Positions 14,117 through 25,782 of a stretch of DNA of 64,000 bases are shown piece after piece. Position 1 is the stretch's first letter. Every line of letters starts with the position of its first letter. The translations under genes were made by a program, and so were the position numbers. This DNA is from Diprion similis (lineage: Eukaryota > Arthropoda > Insecta > Hymenoptera > Diprionidae): assembly GCF_021155765.1 (NCBI RefSeq), contig NC_060116.1, forward strand, positions 16,990,584 to 17,054,583, read 5' to 3'. The notes under the pieces are model-generated. The model did not search any database. It was not told where the DNA came from and was given only the letters and a program-made list of their open reading frames with translations.

Positions 14117-15222
14117 GAATATTACTTTTGACTTTCATTACGTACGTGTAATACACGAAATTCAAAACGTCTAGGTGTTACGATCCGATATTATTCATCT
14201 TGTATTTTAAACTTGGTTGTGCCTCATTTTTGCTCCCAAATATAAGGCTCTTAGTGCGGCGATTTGATTATATTTTCCGTAAATACAGCGATAGAAAAAG
14301 TTTTATACACTTTTACCAAACTTTAAATTATTATATTTTGAAAAATATGACGGACATGTACACGTGTTCTTCATTTCTTCATACATAAATTATCACGTGT
14401 TAGTTAAATATATCATTTGTCTGAAACATCAACGATTAATTTTGAAATATTTTTATGCGTAAAAACAGAACCATAATGATAATGATACATTCAAACTAAA
14501 ACACTATGAAAACGAAAAAAAAAATCGTAGAAGAATACTTTGATTCTATTTATTCGAAAGTAAAGCAGAATTTAAATTCTTGTGAATTTTCAATTCACAC
14601 TTAGATGAATAATCAAGATTGAAATCATTGAATGTTGGAAGCAAGCAAATACCGTGAAGAGTTTTTTGGCTGCTATAGAGCTATGTGTCGTATTTTTCTC
14701 GATGATTGATATAGGTATAAGTAGAGAATCATTCTCCCATATTACATAATATAATTTAGTTGCAATATGCAATAAAATACACAATAAATACATTTTTCAT
14801 CGCATTTAGTAAAGATTACCCAGATTAAAACAAAATGTGAAGTGATTAAGGGCCCCGGGGAATTCGATATTCTCTTCATATTTTCACGAATGCATCATGC
14901 TGTTAATTAATATACCATTTAAACTTTTACTTGTCAAGCAGACTGAGGAAAACGATTATGAAGTGGATTATTTGGTGCTGCGTAATTACAGTGAATCTAT
15001 GTCCTTCATTATTTCATTATTATTGTTATTATTTAAAAATTTTGTGATAACTTTGTCAAGACGTCACTTAAGAATTTTTTTTACCCAAATACATCGCGTA
15101 GTATCTTATAGGTCAGTCTGTCTGAGATTGATTTCATTCTTAGTCACTTTTTTCCTACAGATTCCACTATCCTGTCTATTAACAGTTTCTGATATTTTTC
15201 CGTATTTTGTTCGTGCGCGGCA

Positions 15223-15250
15223 AATAATAATAATAATAATAATAATAATA
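15223..15250. repeat. (AAT)n microsatellite
   Basis: About nine near-perfect AAT units are directly visible. Confidence 0.9.
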
Positions 15251-15383
15251 GCGTCACTAAATATTTCTTATTTATATATAAATAGATATCTCATAATCTT
15301 GGCTGTTGTTGATGTCGTTATTCCTTGTTTTTGGTGAGAAAAAATGAGCACTCCAAAAGTGATTTTCCGAAAATAGAAGGATA

Positions 15384-18300
15384 CTATCCAATCGTATCGT
15401 GATTTGGCAAGTCTGTTAAATTGGATGGACCAATTACAGGTGTATCGTCAATAAATTTTTTAATCCACGTTGCGTAGGCCGAAACCTAAAGAAAATCGAA
15501 AAATGATAAAACAAAAATTGCGATTATTCTCATAATCTCACAGCAAATTGATGGACTATCGTGGCGAAGAAAACATTTTCACCTTTGTAAATATGGTGTA
15601 ATAATTTGGGTCGCAAAAGCTGGTCCCTAAACGTCTTGGGCTGATGGAAACAACGCCGTGTATTTCCCAGCGCGTAGAATTTGGTTTAGGAAGAAACAAA
15701 CCGCCGCCACTGTCCCCGTTGCAGACCCCCGTTCCGTTTCCCCATCCCGCACAGAACGAAGTGTACGTTATGTACTTCCGGAAATCCCTCTTTTGCTTTT
15801 CGCGACACTTGTCGGCTGAAACTATCTCCACGGACGCTATCCTCAGCGACGAACTGAACGTGTCGTTTTCGGTTATCCCCATGCCTGCGGTATAAAGAAG
15901 GACTAAGATCCACTTTCATTTTCCTCCCATTATTTTCATAACTAAGGTGATTTCCCATTTTTGGGGAGTTTTTGTTTATGCCTTGAAACGAGCATCCTTC
16001 GTCGATTAACTCGAGAAAGTCGCACATTTTAGAGATTTCGTTTGCTCGTATACTCACCGATCACCAGTCCAATAGCACCATCTCTTTGTACTACGTCATT
16101 GGCATCGGTCCAATCAATGCAGACTGGACTGACGCTTGAATTAATTACCACGGATTTTTTCAGTAACAATATAGCAAGATCTGAGCCGTAGTTTCCTTCG
16201 CGGTCCTGATAGGAATACTGCAATTCGATATTTTCCACATCGAAGACCTGCGCATCTTCTCCTTGGGCATCGAAGTCGCTCGAGAAAGCACCGAGGACGA
16301 CTTTCAAGAGATCAGCATCACTCTGCCACACGCAATGCCCAGCCGTGAGAACCAATCGTTCAGCGATCAGAGTTCCACCACAGAAAAAACTCGGCCTTCC
16401 ATTCTCAAATGAAAATAATGCAGCATGCCACGGAAGATGATCGCTCAAAGATGCCTCCCATCCCTTAACTATCAATGGCAAAACTGAAAAAATCATGGGA
16501 ATGAAACATCGCAGTTATTGAGACGAGCCATGAAGATTGATCATTTGTTCGCCTGAGGAATTTTACCCGACAGATCTCGATTTCCGCACTCCGGTTTACA
16601 GCTGAGATGCTTTCGACTCCATGCCCCGTCATGCAAACATGTAACGTGAGATGCTCCGGCTTCCGGTTCGTAGTAAATTGGACATTCCAAGAAAGCGTGA
16701 GTGCCTACAGGAACGTAACGATCGCAAGGTATCCATCCTTCATGGGGACCCCATTTCACTTCGCACCTTTTAACTGCACCAGGCGCAGCCAAAGGTGGGC
16801 AAGTTATACTCAAACCACCTTAAAAATTTCGACTAATATTTACCCGCAATAATATGGTTGGAGGAGTGATCAAATGAAGAGAAGCTAACCCGTGGGACAC
16901 GTTGGAATCGAAGGTGTCCATTCGTTATCTTCGCAGAAGATCGTGTCGGAGCCTTCGAGGGATCCTTCAATGTCGCAGAAATATTCGAGCTTCGTTAATT
17001 CCGCGACAACTTCGCCGGGGTGACAATCGGGACAGCCTGAAACTCTGTAGTGGGTTCCAGGTTTGGTGGGTGGCAAACGGCAGGCTCCTTCCGGCAAACT
17101 GACGCCGCACATTTTCTCGTCTTCGTCGCTCCAATCGTAACAGTTTTGCTCGAAGTTACATTTCTTGCTCTCCGGTATGCAACCACCGTAAGAACACTGG
17201 AAGAACCCTGGTGGGCACCTGACCAGACGGATGTTTGTGGTTTCAAAAGGACGTTGGGAGTCGGAAGGTGTCAATATTGAAACCCCAATAGCTCGACTGC
17301 AGATAGATACCTACGTGTGCGTGCTGCACCGTTTGAAATCTTCATCCGAACCATCCCTGCACTGGTGACTTCCATCGCACACTTTATCGTTAGGTATGCA
17401 CTGCCCACCACTTTCGCAGGTGAATTCTTGGTCGCTGTTGGTAAAAGAAGTTAAGAAGAGAGTAGGTGTACAATGAAGGTTCGGGATACAGATTACCATA
17501 CCGACATTTACCGACACTTAGCCAAGACACAAACCTTTTTCTAAAATTTAAACCACCGTCAAATAAGGGTTTGTGCCTTGGCTAAGTGTCGGTAAATTCC
17601 GATATGAGCATCTGTATCCGGAACCGGTCTTGTATATCAATTGAAAAGCTTAATTAGAAGCTTGTGCGAATTTCGATACGATGAAGTTTACTGACATTCC
17701 TGTACCTGCACTTATATTGCTCGCATTCGGAGCCGCGGCAATTCATCGCTCTGCAAGAAGCCGGGTCTTCGTCAGTGGCATCGATGCAGTCCTTGGTACC
17801 GTCGCATATGACTTCCTGGTGAACGCATCCACCGTAAGAGCAGTGATAGGTGTGCGACGGGCACGGATGGCCGAGACAAGTTGTGGCGTTCTCGTCGCTA
17901 CCATCCCGACAATCCGGATAGCCGTTGCAAATATCTTTTAGTGGAATGCACTCGGGGAAATCGACGCATTGAAACTCACGATCGGTGCAAATTTCCGCTA
18001 CGTCGCAGCGCGTCTCGTCGCTACCGTCCGCACAATTTTCAATCCCGTCACATCGAGATCCCCGAGGTATACATGCTCCGTAGGCACACCGGAAGGCAGA
18101 CATTGGACATCTACAGTAAATGCTCAGACATAGACGGCAATATTTCGTTATCGCTATTTTTTTCTTTCTTGTGTAAAATTTAGCATTTTTGCAAAATTCC
18201 TTGGGTGGAGCACTAAATTATACGGCATTCCTAACATAAAATTTGTATTTATCAATCTGTAAAATTCTTACACAACTCGACGACAAAGTTTCCGAGTTTC

Positions 18301-18789
18301 ATCGGAAATGTCATGGCAATCGGGTCTTCCGTCGCAGACTCGGGCAAGAAGAATTTCGGATCCATCAACGCAAACGAATGACGAAGGTCCTTCCGACACT
18401 TCCTTCGCCGCATTATAAGCTTAAACGGGTATGAATGACGTCACGAATTTGCGGCGATACCATTTATCAATGATACTTAATGTTAAATATTGACACAGTT
18501 GCTCGAGACGTTATACGTGCATCTGTCCAAAGAATCGTTTCAAACGGACGGCACTAAACATTATCTTATGCCCTATACAATATGTCGCATTTGGATGCCC
18601 GTCCGAGTATGCACCGAGCTTATTTCGATCACCTTCCTCATCTATATTCAATGCGTATAATATATATCGCAAAAAAGATTTAGCTTTTCGTTTAATTTGC
18701 AATTGTTGGTTTCCTTGTTTGATAATAATTCATGATATCTTACCAGAAGATACAGAGCAGGTGGAAATAGCCAGCAAGACGCGCAACAT
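15384..18789 (-). CDS. ModSP: modular serine protease (ModSP / HP14-like)
   Basis: Secreted initiator protease of the insect Toll and melanisation cascades, acting in haemolymph after pattern-recognition proteins. Nine exons on the minus strand: 18789-18744, 18419-18272, 18110-17706, 17434-17315, 17218-16890, 16818-16567, 16483-16058, 15884-15583, 15485-15384. They join in phase to 709 residues. The signal peptide starts MLRVLLAISTCSVSS. Six LDLa domains follow (about 30-61, 67-103, 108-147, 150-186, 199-236, 240-278), each with Cys-rich and acidic DGSDE-type ends. Next come a CCP/sushi domain (about 286-348), a Wonton-like cysteine-rich domain (about 350-432) and a chymotrypsin fold from 434. 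The triad is visible: His in TAGHC, Asp in SDLAIL, Ser in GDSGGG. The expected activation point is LPL/IVKG, after Leu rather than Arg, as in other ModSPs. The donor GTTAGC of exon 5 is unusual, and the exon 1-2 join is the least certain. Confidence 0.93.
17476..17627. repeat. long inverted repeat (MITE-like hairpin) in a ModSP intron
   Basis: Within the intron between ModSP exons 3 and 4, about 60 bases at 17476-17535 recur as an imperfect reverse complement at 17568-17627, with a spacer of about 32 bases. The inner part of the arms, ACCGACACTTAGCCAAG against CTTGGCTAAGTGTCGGT, is perfect. The outer parts carry scattered mismatches but still pair (GGATACAGAT against ATCTGTATCC). The structure suggests a small foldback/MITE element or an RNA hairpin. 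No clear target-site duplication was seen. Confidence 0.8.
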
Positions 18790-20431
18790 TTTTCATCGAT
18801 TTGAAACCAAGCTGCGGCTGCTGCTGGCTTTATATATACATTTCCGACATTACAACGTACTGATACGTATAATATGTCGGATGTAGTCAACACGCGATCC
18901 GTTGAAAATTTAATGGAAACTTGGTCGTTCTTCCGCATTATATTCAGGCGAGAATAATCGTCGCTCTCGCGGAAAATTGTGCTTTTGTTCATTATATAAC
19001 ACAAAAGTATGCCGCTTATTATCAAATCACATTTCCGTGCAAAGTATGCAAACATTTTGTGGAGTTGGTGCTATTGCAAAGTATTAAAACGATAGGTTTT
19101 CCAGTGATATCGGTGTGCTTCGATACGTGAAACGTTTATTCGATTGTGAATAAAATTAGCCCGTTTTGACGATTATGCAAAAGAATTCTCAATTTCGTTT
19201 TCCAAAAATGTTTTTCAAATAAGATTCTAAATACAAAAACAAAAGAACTAAATTTAATCTTCGATTGTAATCTATAACCCCCGAAAACCCAGAAAATAAA
19301 TATGGAACTCAGATAAAATTCAGCAAAATGTTGGCGCACGTGATTGGCTTATATTCTTGTATTACTCTGACGAATAGAAAAACACATTGTCATCTACAAA
19401 TCTTCCTTCAAACAAACGTATTAGACAGTTTAACGATCTCGAAATTGGAGTTACAAATAGATTTTTCTTTTGACTATAGAAGAGCAACTAGCAGTTGAAA
19501 GAACGTTATAGGAAAACATCAAGATGATTCCTTATCATCATCATTGGTGCTAAATCACAGATAACAATTTATAGCTCCTATTTGCAAACAGCTTATCAAC
19601 AATGATGCCGAGCGATGTAGGAAACACTGAAAATTGTTCCCGCATCTAAATTTATACTACACGAGGAGGTAAATTAGATGCCCGTCAAGGAATTTTTTGA
19701 TCTTTCAGTCGCGTGTAAACCGAAGGACAATTCCACCAACAAAGAAAATGTTTTGAGAATAATCATAATCGTGCCGTTTCAATTTGAGTGCATGATCTCA
19801 TCTTCTTCTATACAATTGAAAAATGTGTTCTCGATTATCCAGCTGTTACCAATTAGTCGTCAAAAGTCTCGACGTATACCGAGTATGGGATAATAATAAC
19901 GATCATAGAATAAAATTTCAACACCGATCCGGCAGACGAAATATTATAACGTCAAAAATGCACATCCATGAGTATATTGTCAATAGAATTATCAGTGGGT
20001 GCCAAAACTACGGCGATTGGTCAAGATGGAAAATCCAAATTAGACGGTGGTTCAAGGGTCTGTATGGCGTCATGGTTTTTCGAATGACGAACGCCTAGCT
20101 CGTCAAGCCGAGGTTTCTAGGAATGGTTTTGTGACAAATAGAGGCCGCCTATCTACGTTTCATACGCTGGTATATCGCGAGCGCGAATCGTAACGTTAAG
20201 CTTTATCTGTATCGATATCCATGTAAGCTTGTTTCACACAGCGCGTTACGTACACACGCGCCTGTTACGCGGGAGTGTGAGCCACGTTATCGTTAGTTTA
20301 TCTAAAAGGAAGAGGTGCCTCGGCACACCTAGTTTTCGACCGGTCAGCGGCAAAAACGCCCGATTTTCGTTGCGGATCGCGTTGAACTCCCCAAAGGCTT
20401 TCGGCATTTTTGATACCCAGTTGAGCAAAGG
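18790..20431. other. intergenic region between ModSP and transferrin
   Basis: This divergent intergenic segment holds the ModSP promoter at one end and the transferrin promoter at the other. The last about 350 bases before the transferrin start (20100-20431) are richer in CpG. Short open frames on both strands do not join to splice sites or to any family I know. No RNA gene was seen. Confidence 0.55.
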
Positions 20432-23400
20432 ATGAGGGCTGTGTACCTCGTGTTTCTGTTCCTCGGTGCTGTCGCAGCCCAAAAAAAATGTAAGTTAGTA
20501 AAATTACATACACCGTATAACGCGGAATTAGAAGATAGAATGAGGCCAAATAATGTGAGTGGCATGTGTTGGTGTAATTCGAATCAATTGATCGTCTTCG
20601 CCTTTATTTCTTTAAAGACTTTTATTTATCTGCTTAATCCCGACGTGAACGCGAAGTGAGAATTTCACAGCTTTACTTAAGACTAAATATCCGGAATTTC
20701 TGTCAACTATAGTGACACGGGTATCTGTAGTCATAGAACGCAGATTCGTCTTGTGTTCCATGCAGGAGGTATGGAATGTATGAAGGGGGTTAAACGCGAG
20801 ATCCTCTAATTTTATTTGTTGTTGTAGGGATTATGGATAGTGGGTGAAATTCAGTATGCATAATACTGGTAAGAAAGATCTTGTGAATATTATCGAATAC
20901 AAGATCAAAAACCTTGAGCTACATACCTCATTTACAGGTGCATCGTGTAGCGTTAATTAACAATTACACCGACTAGCGTTTTATCAATTTCAGCTTTAGC
21001 ATCGCATTGGCAGTATAATCTACATCGATAAATGATGACTGTATCTTGCGTAACTCGTTGAATTAAGGCACAGATCTTGTATCATTATCATTGTTACAAT
21101 ACGGGGACTTCAGACGCGGCGAGAATATTAACAATCTGCAATAATGGCACAATGGCAATGACATCAACGTCGTGTATACAATAATAAAATACCTTGCATG
21201 GTCTAGACTTAAAACGCGTTGTGCACTGTGCAAGGTTACAGCTATTGTTTAGTTAAATAATTAATGTATCTTCGGTTGTGTTGATTTTCACACGTACTTG
21301 GCAGTAAAAATCGTTGATTTTTTAAACGCAATGCGGTACTTTTTTTATCACTTGTCAATAGCTTGTCAAATGCGAGATTGGTGAACGAATTGCTCTCTCA
21401 ACGAAACCCGAACCATATATAATATCTTTCACGAGGAATAAAGATTACAGGAATTTCTGTTATCCAAACGATTCGACAATTCAAATTTTACAAATGAATA
21501 TCATTCAATCCATACAATTGGCTTAATTTCCTTGCAAACATGAAGGAAATTCATTGAGAGTTTAATTAATGCAGATTCTTTCGACAAGTACAGTTGTGAA
21601 TTTCAATATCCGCACAATGGCGAGTTTATTGTCAAAGTATTGTTGAATCTGAACAGGGAAAAGACAACTAGTTCTGGAATATGAAGCAGCATAAAGCATA
21701 AGAAGTGCAGATGCAATGAAAAAATTCATCGAGTTCTGATAATCCTACACAGATTTCATACACGATAAATTTATAACTTGACCCAAATATAAAATTGTCT
21801 GAGCGCTTCTAGGCTCACAGATATCAAATTAATCATGGTATAGCGATTAGGAACAAATAATCCAAGTTCCGTCGAATCTATAGTGTCACATGATTTTTTT
21901 CTCAGACTTAAATTGTCGACTTTGAAATTCTACATTAATTGGTACCCACATTTTTCACTAAGTTAAATATTTAACTGAGACGGATAGCTACTTTATCAAA
22001 TGTAAAAATAAACACTCAACGTACGTCAAAAGCGACATTTAATTGGTACATAAATTAATCCTTATCACTCCACGTATTTAATCAAATCACAAAATCACGC
22101 GCTGAATAAGGAGCCCAATTTAATCGATGAGACCTGTACATTATTTTTCGCACTGCAAAATACGCGAAATTGAATTGCAATGTAAAATCAAAGCTTTCCC
22201 ATCTCAAGTCATAACTTTTGAACATTTTTTAATCCTAGCTGCTACATTAATTGTTTCCACTACATCCCTGCAGTTTAATAGAAGCAAAAGTACAAACAAG
22301 AGATGATTTCGTACCCGTAGAAAAAGTTCGACTAGAATTTTTTGACATTTTAACATAGGAGCATATTAGTTGTATAAGTAAAAGGTAGAGCACGTATAGG
22401 TAGTGATACTCCTATATATAGCTATGTAAGCATGCGTATCTATCACGTATTAAAGAAGATAATATTCCTAATGCTTATCTCAGCTGCCATGACGACGCCC
22501 TAATTTTCAGCGAAATCCTTGCTGTCAAACGAGGCATTGAAGGATCGAAGCTGTTATTATTTATACAGGATATCCTCTTCGCCAATTTTGCTTTTAATTT
22601 CCTTCTTATCATTAGTATGTATATCCGACTGTCGGATAGGAAATAATTGCTTCCACTATGCAAGGCTAATTATTGAAATATTCACATTCATCTTTTCAGA
22701 CAAACTTTGCGCTACTTCAGCTATCAATCCAGTCACTTGTGTTTCACTCGGAAGAGGCGAAAATCAAGTATCATGCGATACAGTGGTGGACAGCTCGGAG
22801 TGTGCGATAAAATTAAACCGCGGAGAGGTTGATTTCGGGATGTTCACTGCGGAGGAAGCTTTGCTTGCTTATAACTTTTATCCATCAGACTCGCAAGTTA
22901 TTGCCCAGTTGAAGCACCCGGAAAGAGTTGATGGTATTAATTATTATCTTTAAAAAACAAGTCTACCTACTTTTTTCCCCAAATCAAGTAATGAGCTATT
23001 ATTCAATATCCGTTACTTCCAGAAACCCACGAGTTCAAAGCTGTAGCTGTTGTTCCGAGCACCTTTACTGAGGGGAAGTTAGATGATCTGAAACAAGGCG
23101 GTTTCTGCCACCCGGGCTTTAGCAAGACACAACTATGGAACGACAATATCCTCAAGTGGTTCGAGAAAAAGATTTACAATCAGACCTGCGACTCAAGCCT
23201 AACAACTGCTGAGAATGAAGCTGTAAACCTGAGGAATTACTTTGGAAAAGCTTGTAGACCGGGAAATTGGGTTTCAGAGGCATCGCACGACGTAGCATTG
23301 AGTAATCATATTTTTTCATATTTCGAATATTCTATTTTCAAGCTCTTTTTACTCTCGGTTCAAACTTGCACTGTACTGATTATGATTTTGTTTCCAAAAC

Positions 23401-25782
23401 TAAACGCGACGTTCGAACTTGTTCCAAAATAATAATTCATTCCTCATTCATAAATAATTAATCAAATTACATCGAGGCGATTAAAATGAGTACCTATTTT
23501 ATCCATTCTATATTTTAATGAATTTGTTTATTATTTCGACATGTTCAGAACAAAAATATCCAGAGCTCTGCGCAGCTTGCGACAACACGACTACTTGTCA
23601 ATACAATAATACCGATGCACATGGACATATTGATGCGCTGAAATGTTTAGTTGGAGGCAAAGGAAAGGTGGCTTACGTTGCCTTGAGTTATGTCCAGCAA
23701 TACTTTGGCGTACGTACATATTATGAAGTCATCACAAAACACAAATTATTAAGGAACTATTCCATGCTTTCCTTATGGATTTTGATACATCAGGTTATTC
23801 ACGGATTCTAGATCAACAATCCCGTTCCGAACATTGATGTGAACACCAATACTTCGATCTGGAATTCGTATCGATTTTTATGCCCGAACGGTAGCCTGGA
23901 GCAATTGAACTCTACAAATCCTTGCAGCTGGCTGAAGCAGCCTTGGAAGATGATTTTGGCCAGGAAGTAAGAATTTTTCGATTTAGATTGTTTTCTACAT
24001 TATTAGAAGTTCTCCTGATATCTTGAAATCAGTAGAGTGAAAAAACAATTTGAGAACAAGTGCATTGTTGATTTGATTTCCAGCGAGATCGCAGCCGAGC
24101 TCCAGGAGAAGCTAAAGGTTTGGCTAGCAACGGATTCATCTGTACAAGACTGGACTACGGCTTTGAAATCAATTCTTCAGAAAGACACTGCGGTTGAATA
24201 TTTACCCGAACTCAAAAGCCTGTCAGCATACCTTTCGGACGGAAGAGAACTTGCAACTACAACAACAACAACAAGTTGCGGTAGTAACATTCGCTGGTGC
24301 ACAATAAACACCGAGGAAACAAACAAATGCAATTGGATAGCAAAAGCAGCTTCTACTCATGGTATCCAACCAGACGTATCCTGCAAAGCGGAAAATTCTA
24401 CTTTTGAATGCCTCCGTAGCATAGCAAGCGACAGCGCTGATATCATCACGATAGATTCACACTATGGTCATTTCGCGAGACAGTAAGTAATTTCACCTAA
24501 TTAATTAATTAAGCGATCTTCACCTGCGCACGTTTCTTTTTTTTTTTCGACGGCTCTTCCGATTCTGTAACGCAGAAATTTAAGACTGCATTTTACTCCA
24601 GGGTTTTCAACTTGTCATCGGTCATGTACACCGAGACGGATGACGACAGGAACAGCGTTGTGATAGCCGTGGTTCGGGAAGGTACAACTTACAACGTATC
24701 AAGTTTTGCTACGTTGAAGTCCCGCTCGGCTTGCTTTCCGGAGTTCGGAGGTATCGCTTGGCTCAGTTTTGTGAACGCTGCTCGTTTGAACAATGTCATA
24801 TCAAACTCCTGCGACGTGGTAACAGAAGTGACAAACCTTCTATCCGGCGCTTGTGCACCGGGATTCGGTGATGGAAATCATCAGAACAGCACCACCGGAA
24901 CCACATCGTCAAAACTATGCTCTGTTTGCCCGGTCGAAGCCAACAACGCATCCTGTTCAGCAAACCCTAGCAATATTTATTACGGCGACAAAGGGGCTCT
25001 TGAATGCCTGAAGAGCGGTGCCGGCGACGTAGCTTTTATAGAGTACTTGAACTTGCGCGGTAAGTTCGTCATCAAGTGAATTTAATATACCTAGCTGTTA
25101 TAGGTTTGAAACGATAGTCGTAATATTTTCAGTATAGGTACTGTTCATGCCATATACTCGATAGAATTATCTTTCAAGCAATATTTTTCCACAACGTCAG
25201 ACGAATGATCAGCAACGTCTCAACGTTTTTTGTTTTCTTTTTTCAGATGACATTACAGCCGGAGTTATAAATGCGTCGCAATACCGAGTGTTGTGCAAAA
25301 ACGGTAGCTTGGCTTTGTACACAGGGTTTCAGGTTGACGAACAGTGCGCGCTTTCCATTACCATCGATAGTGAGGTAAAAATGATATTACAATCGGTTTC
25401 AATAATAGAACCGTTTATTTGAAAATCATACGCAATTGTTACCGACTGTGTGCATGATTTGTTGTAGGTGATGGGACGAAAGAGCGCATCTGCGATAAAT
25501 ACAACGAATACCGTTTTGGCGCTGCTGAAAATTGAGGATTGGCTGGGATATCGTGTAGAAACACTGAGACCGATTGACGTTTACGGTCCGTTCAATGGTA
25601 CAAAGAATCTTCTATTCAAGGATTCAACAACTGGCCTCGAAACCACGAACTCAACGCGCAAAGCAGCCCTGGCGTACAAAGAGCTTTTCGCTCATTACGA
25701 GAGCTGTATTACCTCCGGAAGCATGACTGTACTAGCCAGCTTCAGCACGATTCTGCTATTATTCTTGGCTCATTATTTGTAA
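20432..25782 (+). CDS. transferrin-family protein, secreted or GPI-anchored (insect Tsf3-like)
   Basis: Two-lobed transferrin fold. Nine exons: 20432-20489, 22700-22933, 23023-23301, 23549-23709, 23812-23966, 24084-24482, 24602-25059, 25247-25374, 25468-25782, giving 728 residues. Exon 1 encodes a signal peptide (MRAVYLVFLFLGAVAAQ) and is followed by a 2.2 kb intron without a visible gene. The N-lobe starts at KLCATSA and the C-lobe at about the IRWCTIN motif. Between them is a Thr-rich linker from an ACA repeat near 24257-24275. The C-terminus is a hydrophobic tail after Ser-Gly-Ser, typical of GPI addition. Many Asn-X-Ser/Thr sites are present. By motif position the N-lobe lacks the usual Asp and Tyr iron ligands (FTAEEA where LDAG-like is usual; EFKAVAVV where YYAVAVV-like is usual), so classical iron binding is doubtful. 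The family is sure; the Tsf1/2/3 subclass is inferred. Confidence 0.9.

Larger units (their letters stand above)
12105..15383. other. exportin-7 3'UTR and AT-rich intergenic region
   Basis: The first about 950 bases are likely exportin-7 3'UTR, with a candidate AATAAA at 13044-13049. After that come microsatellites, listed separately, and no supported gene. Frames at 13637-13906 (minus) and 14897-15337 (plus) are made of simple repeats or hydrophobic AT-rich translation and have no splice or family support. Confidence 0.6.

Noticed and set aside
14897-15337. 146-residue plus-strand hydrophobic frame
   Set aside because: Translation of AT-rich DNA ending in an AAT repeat; no splice or homology support.
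15686-16057. 123-residue minus-strand frame overlapping ModSP
   Set aside because: It reads the ModSP exon 8 region in the wrong frame through intron 7; the spliced model explains the region.
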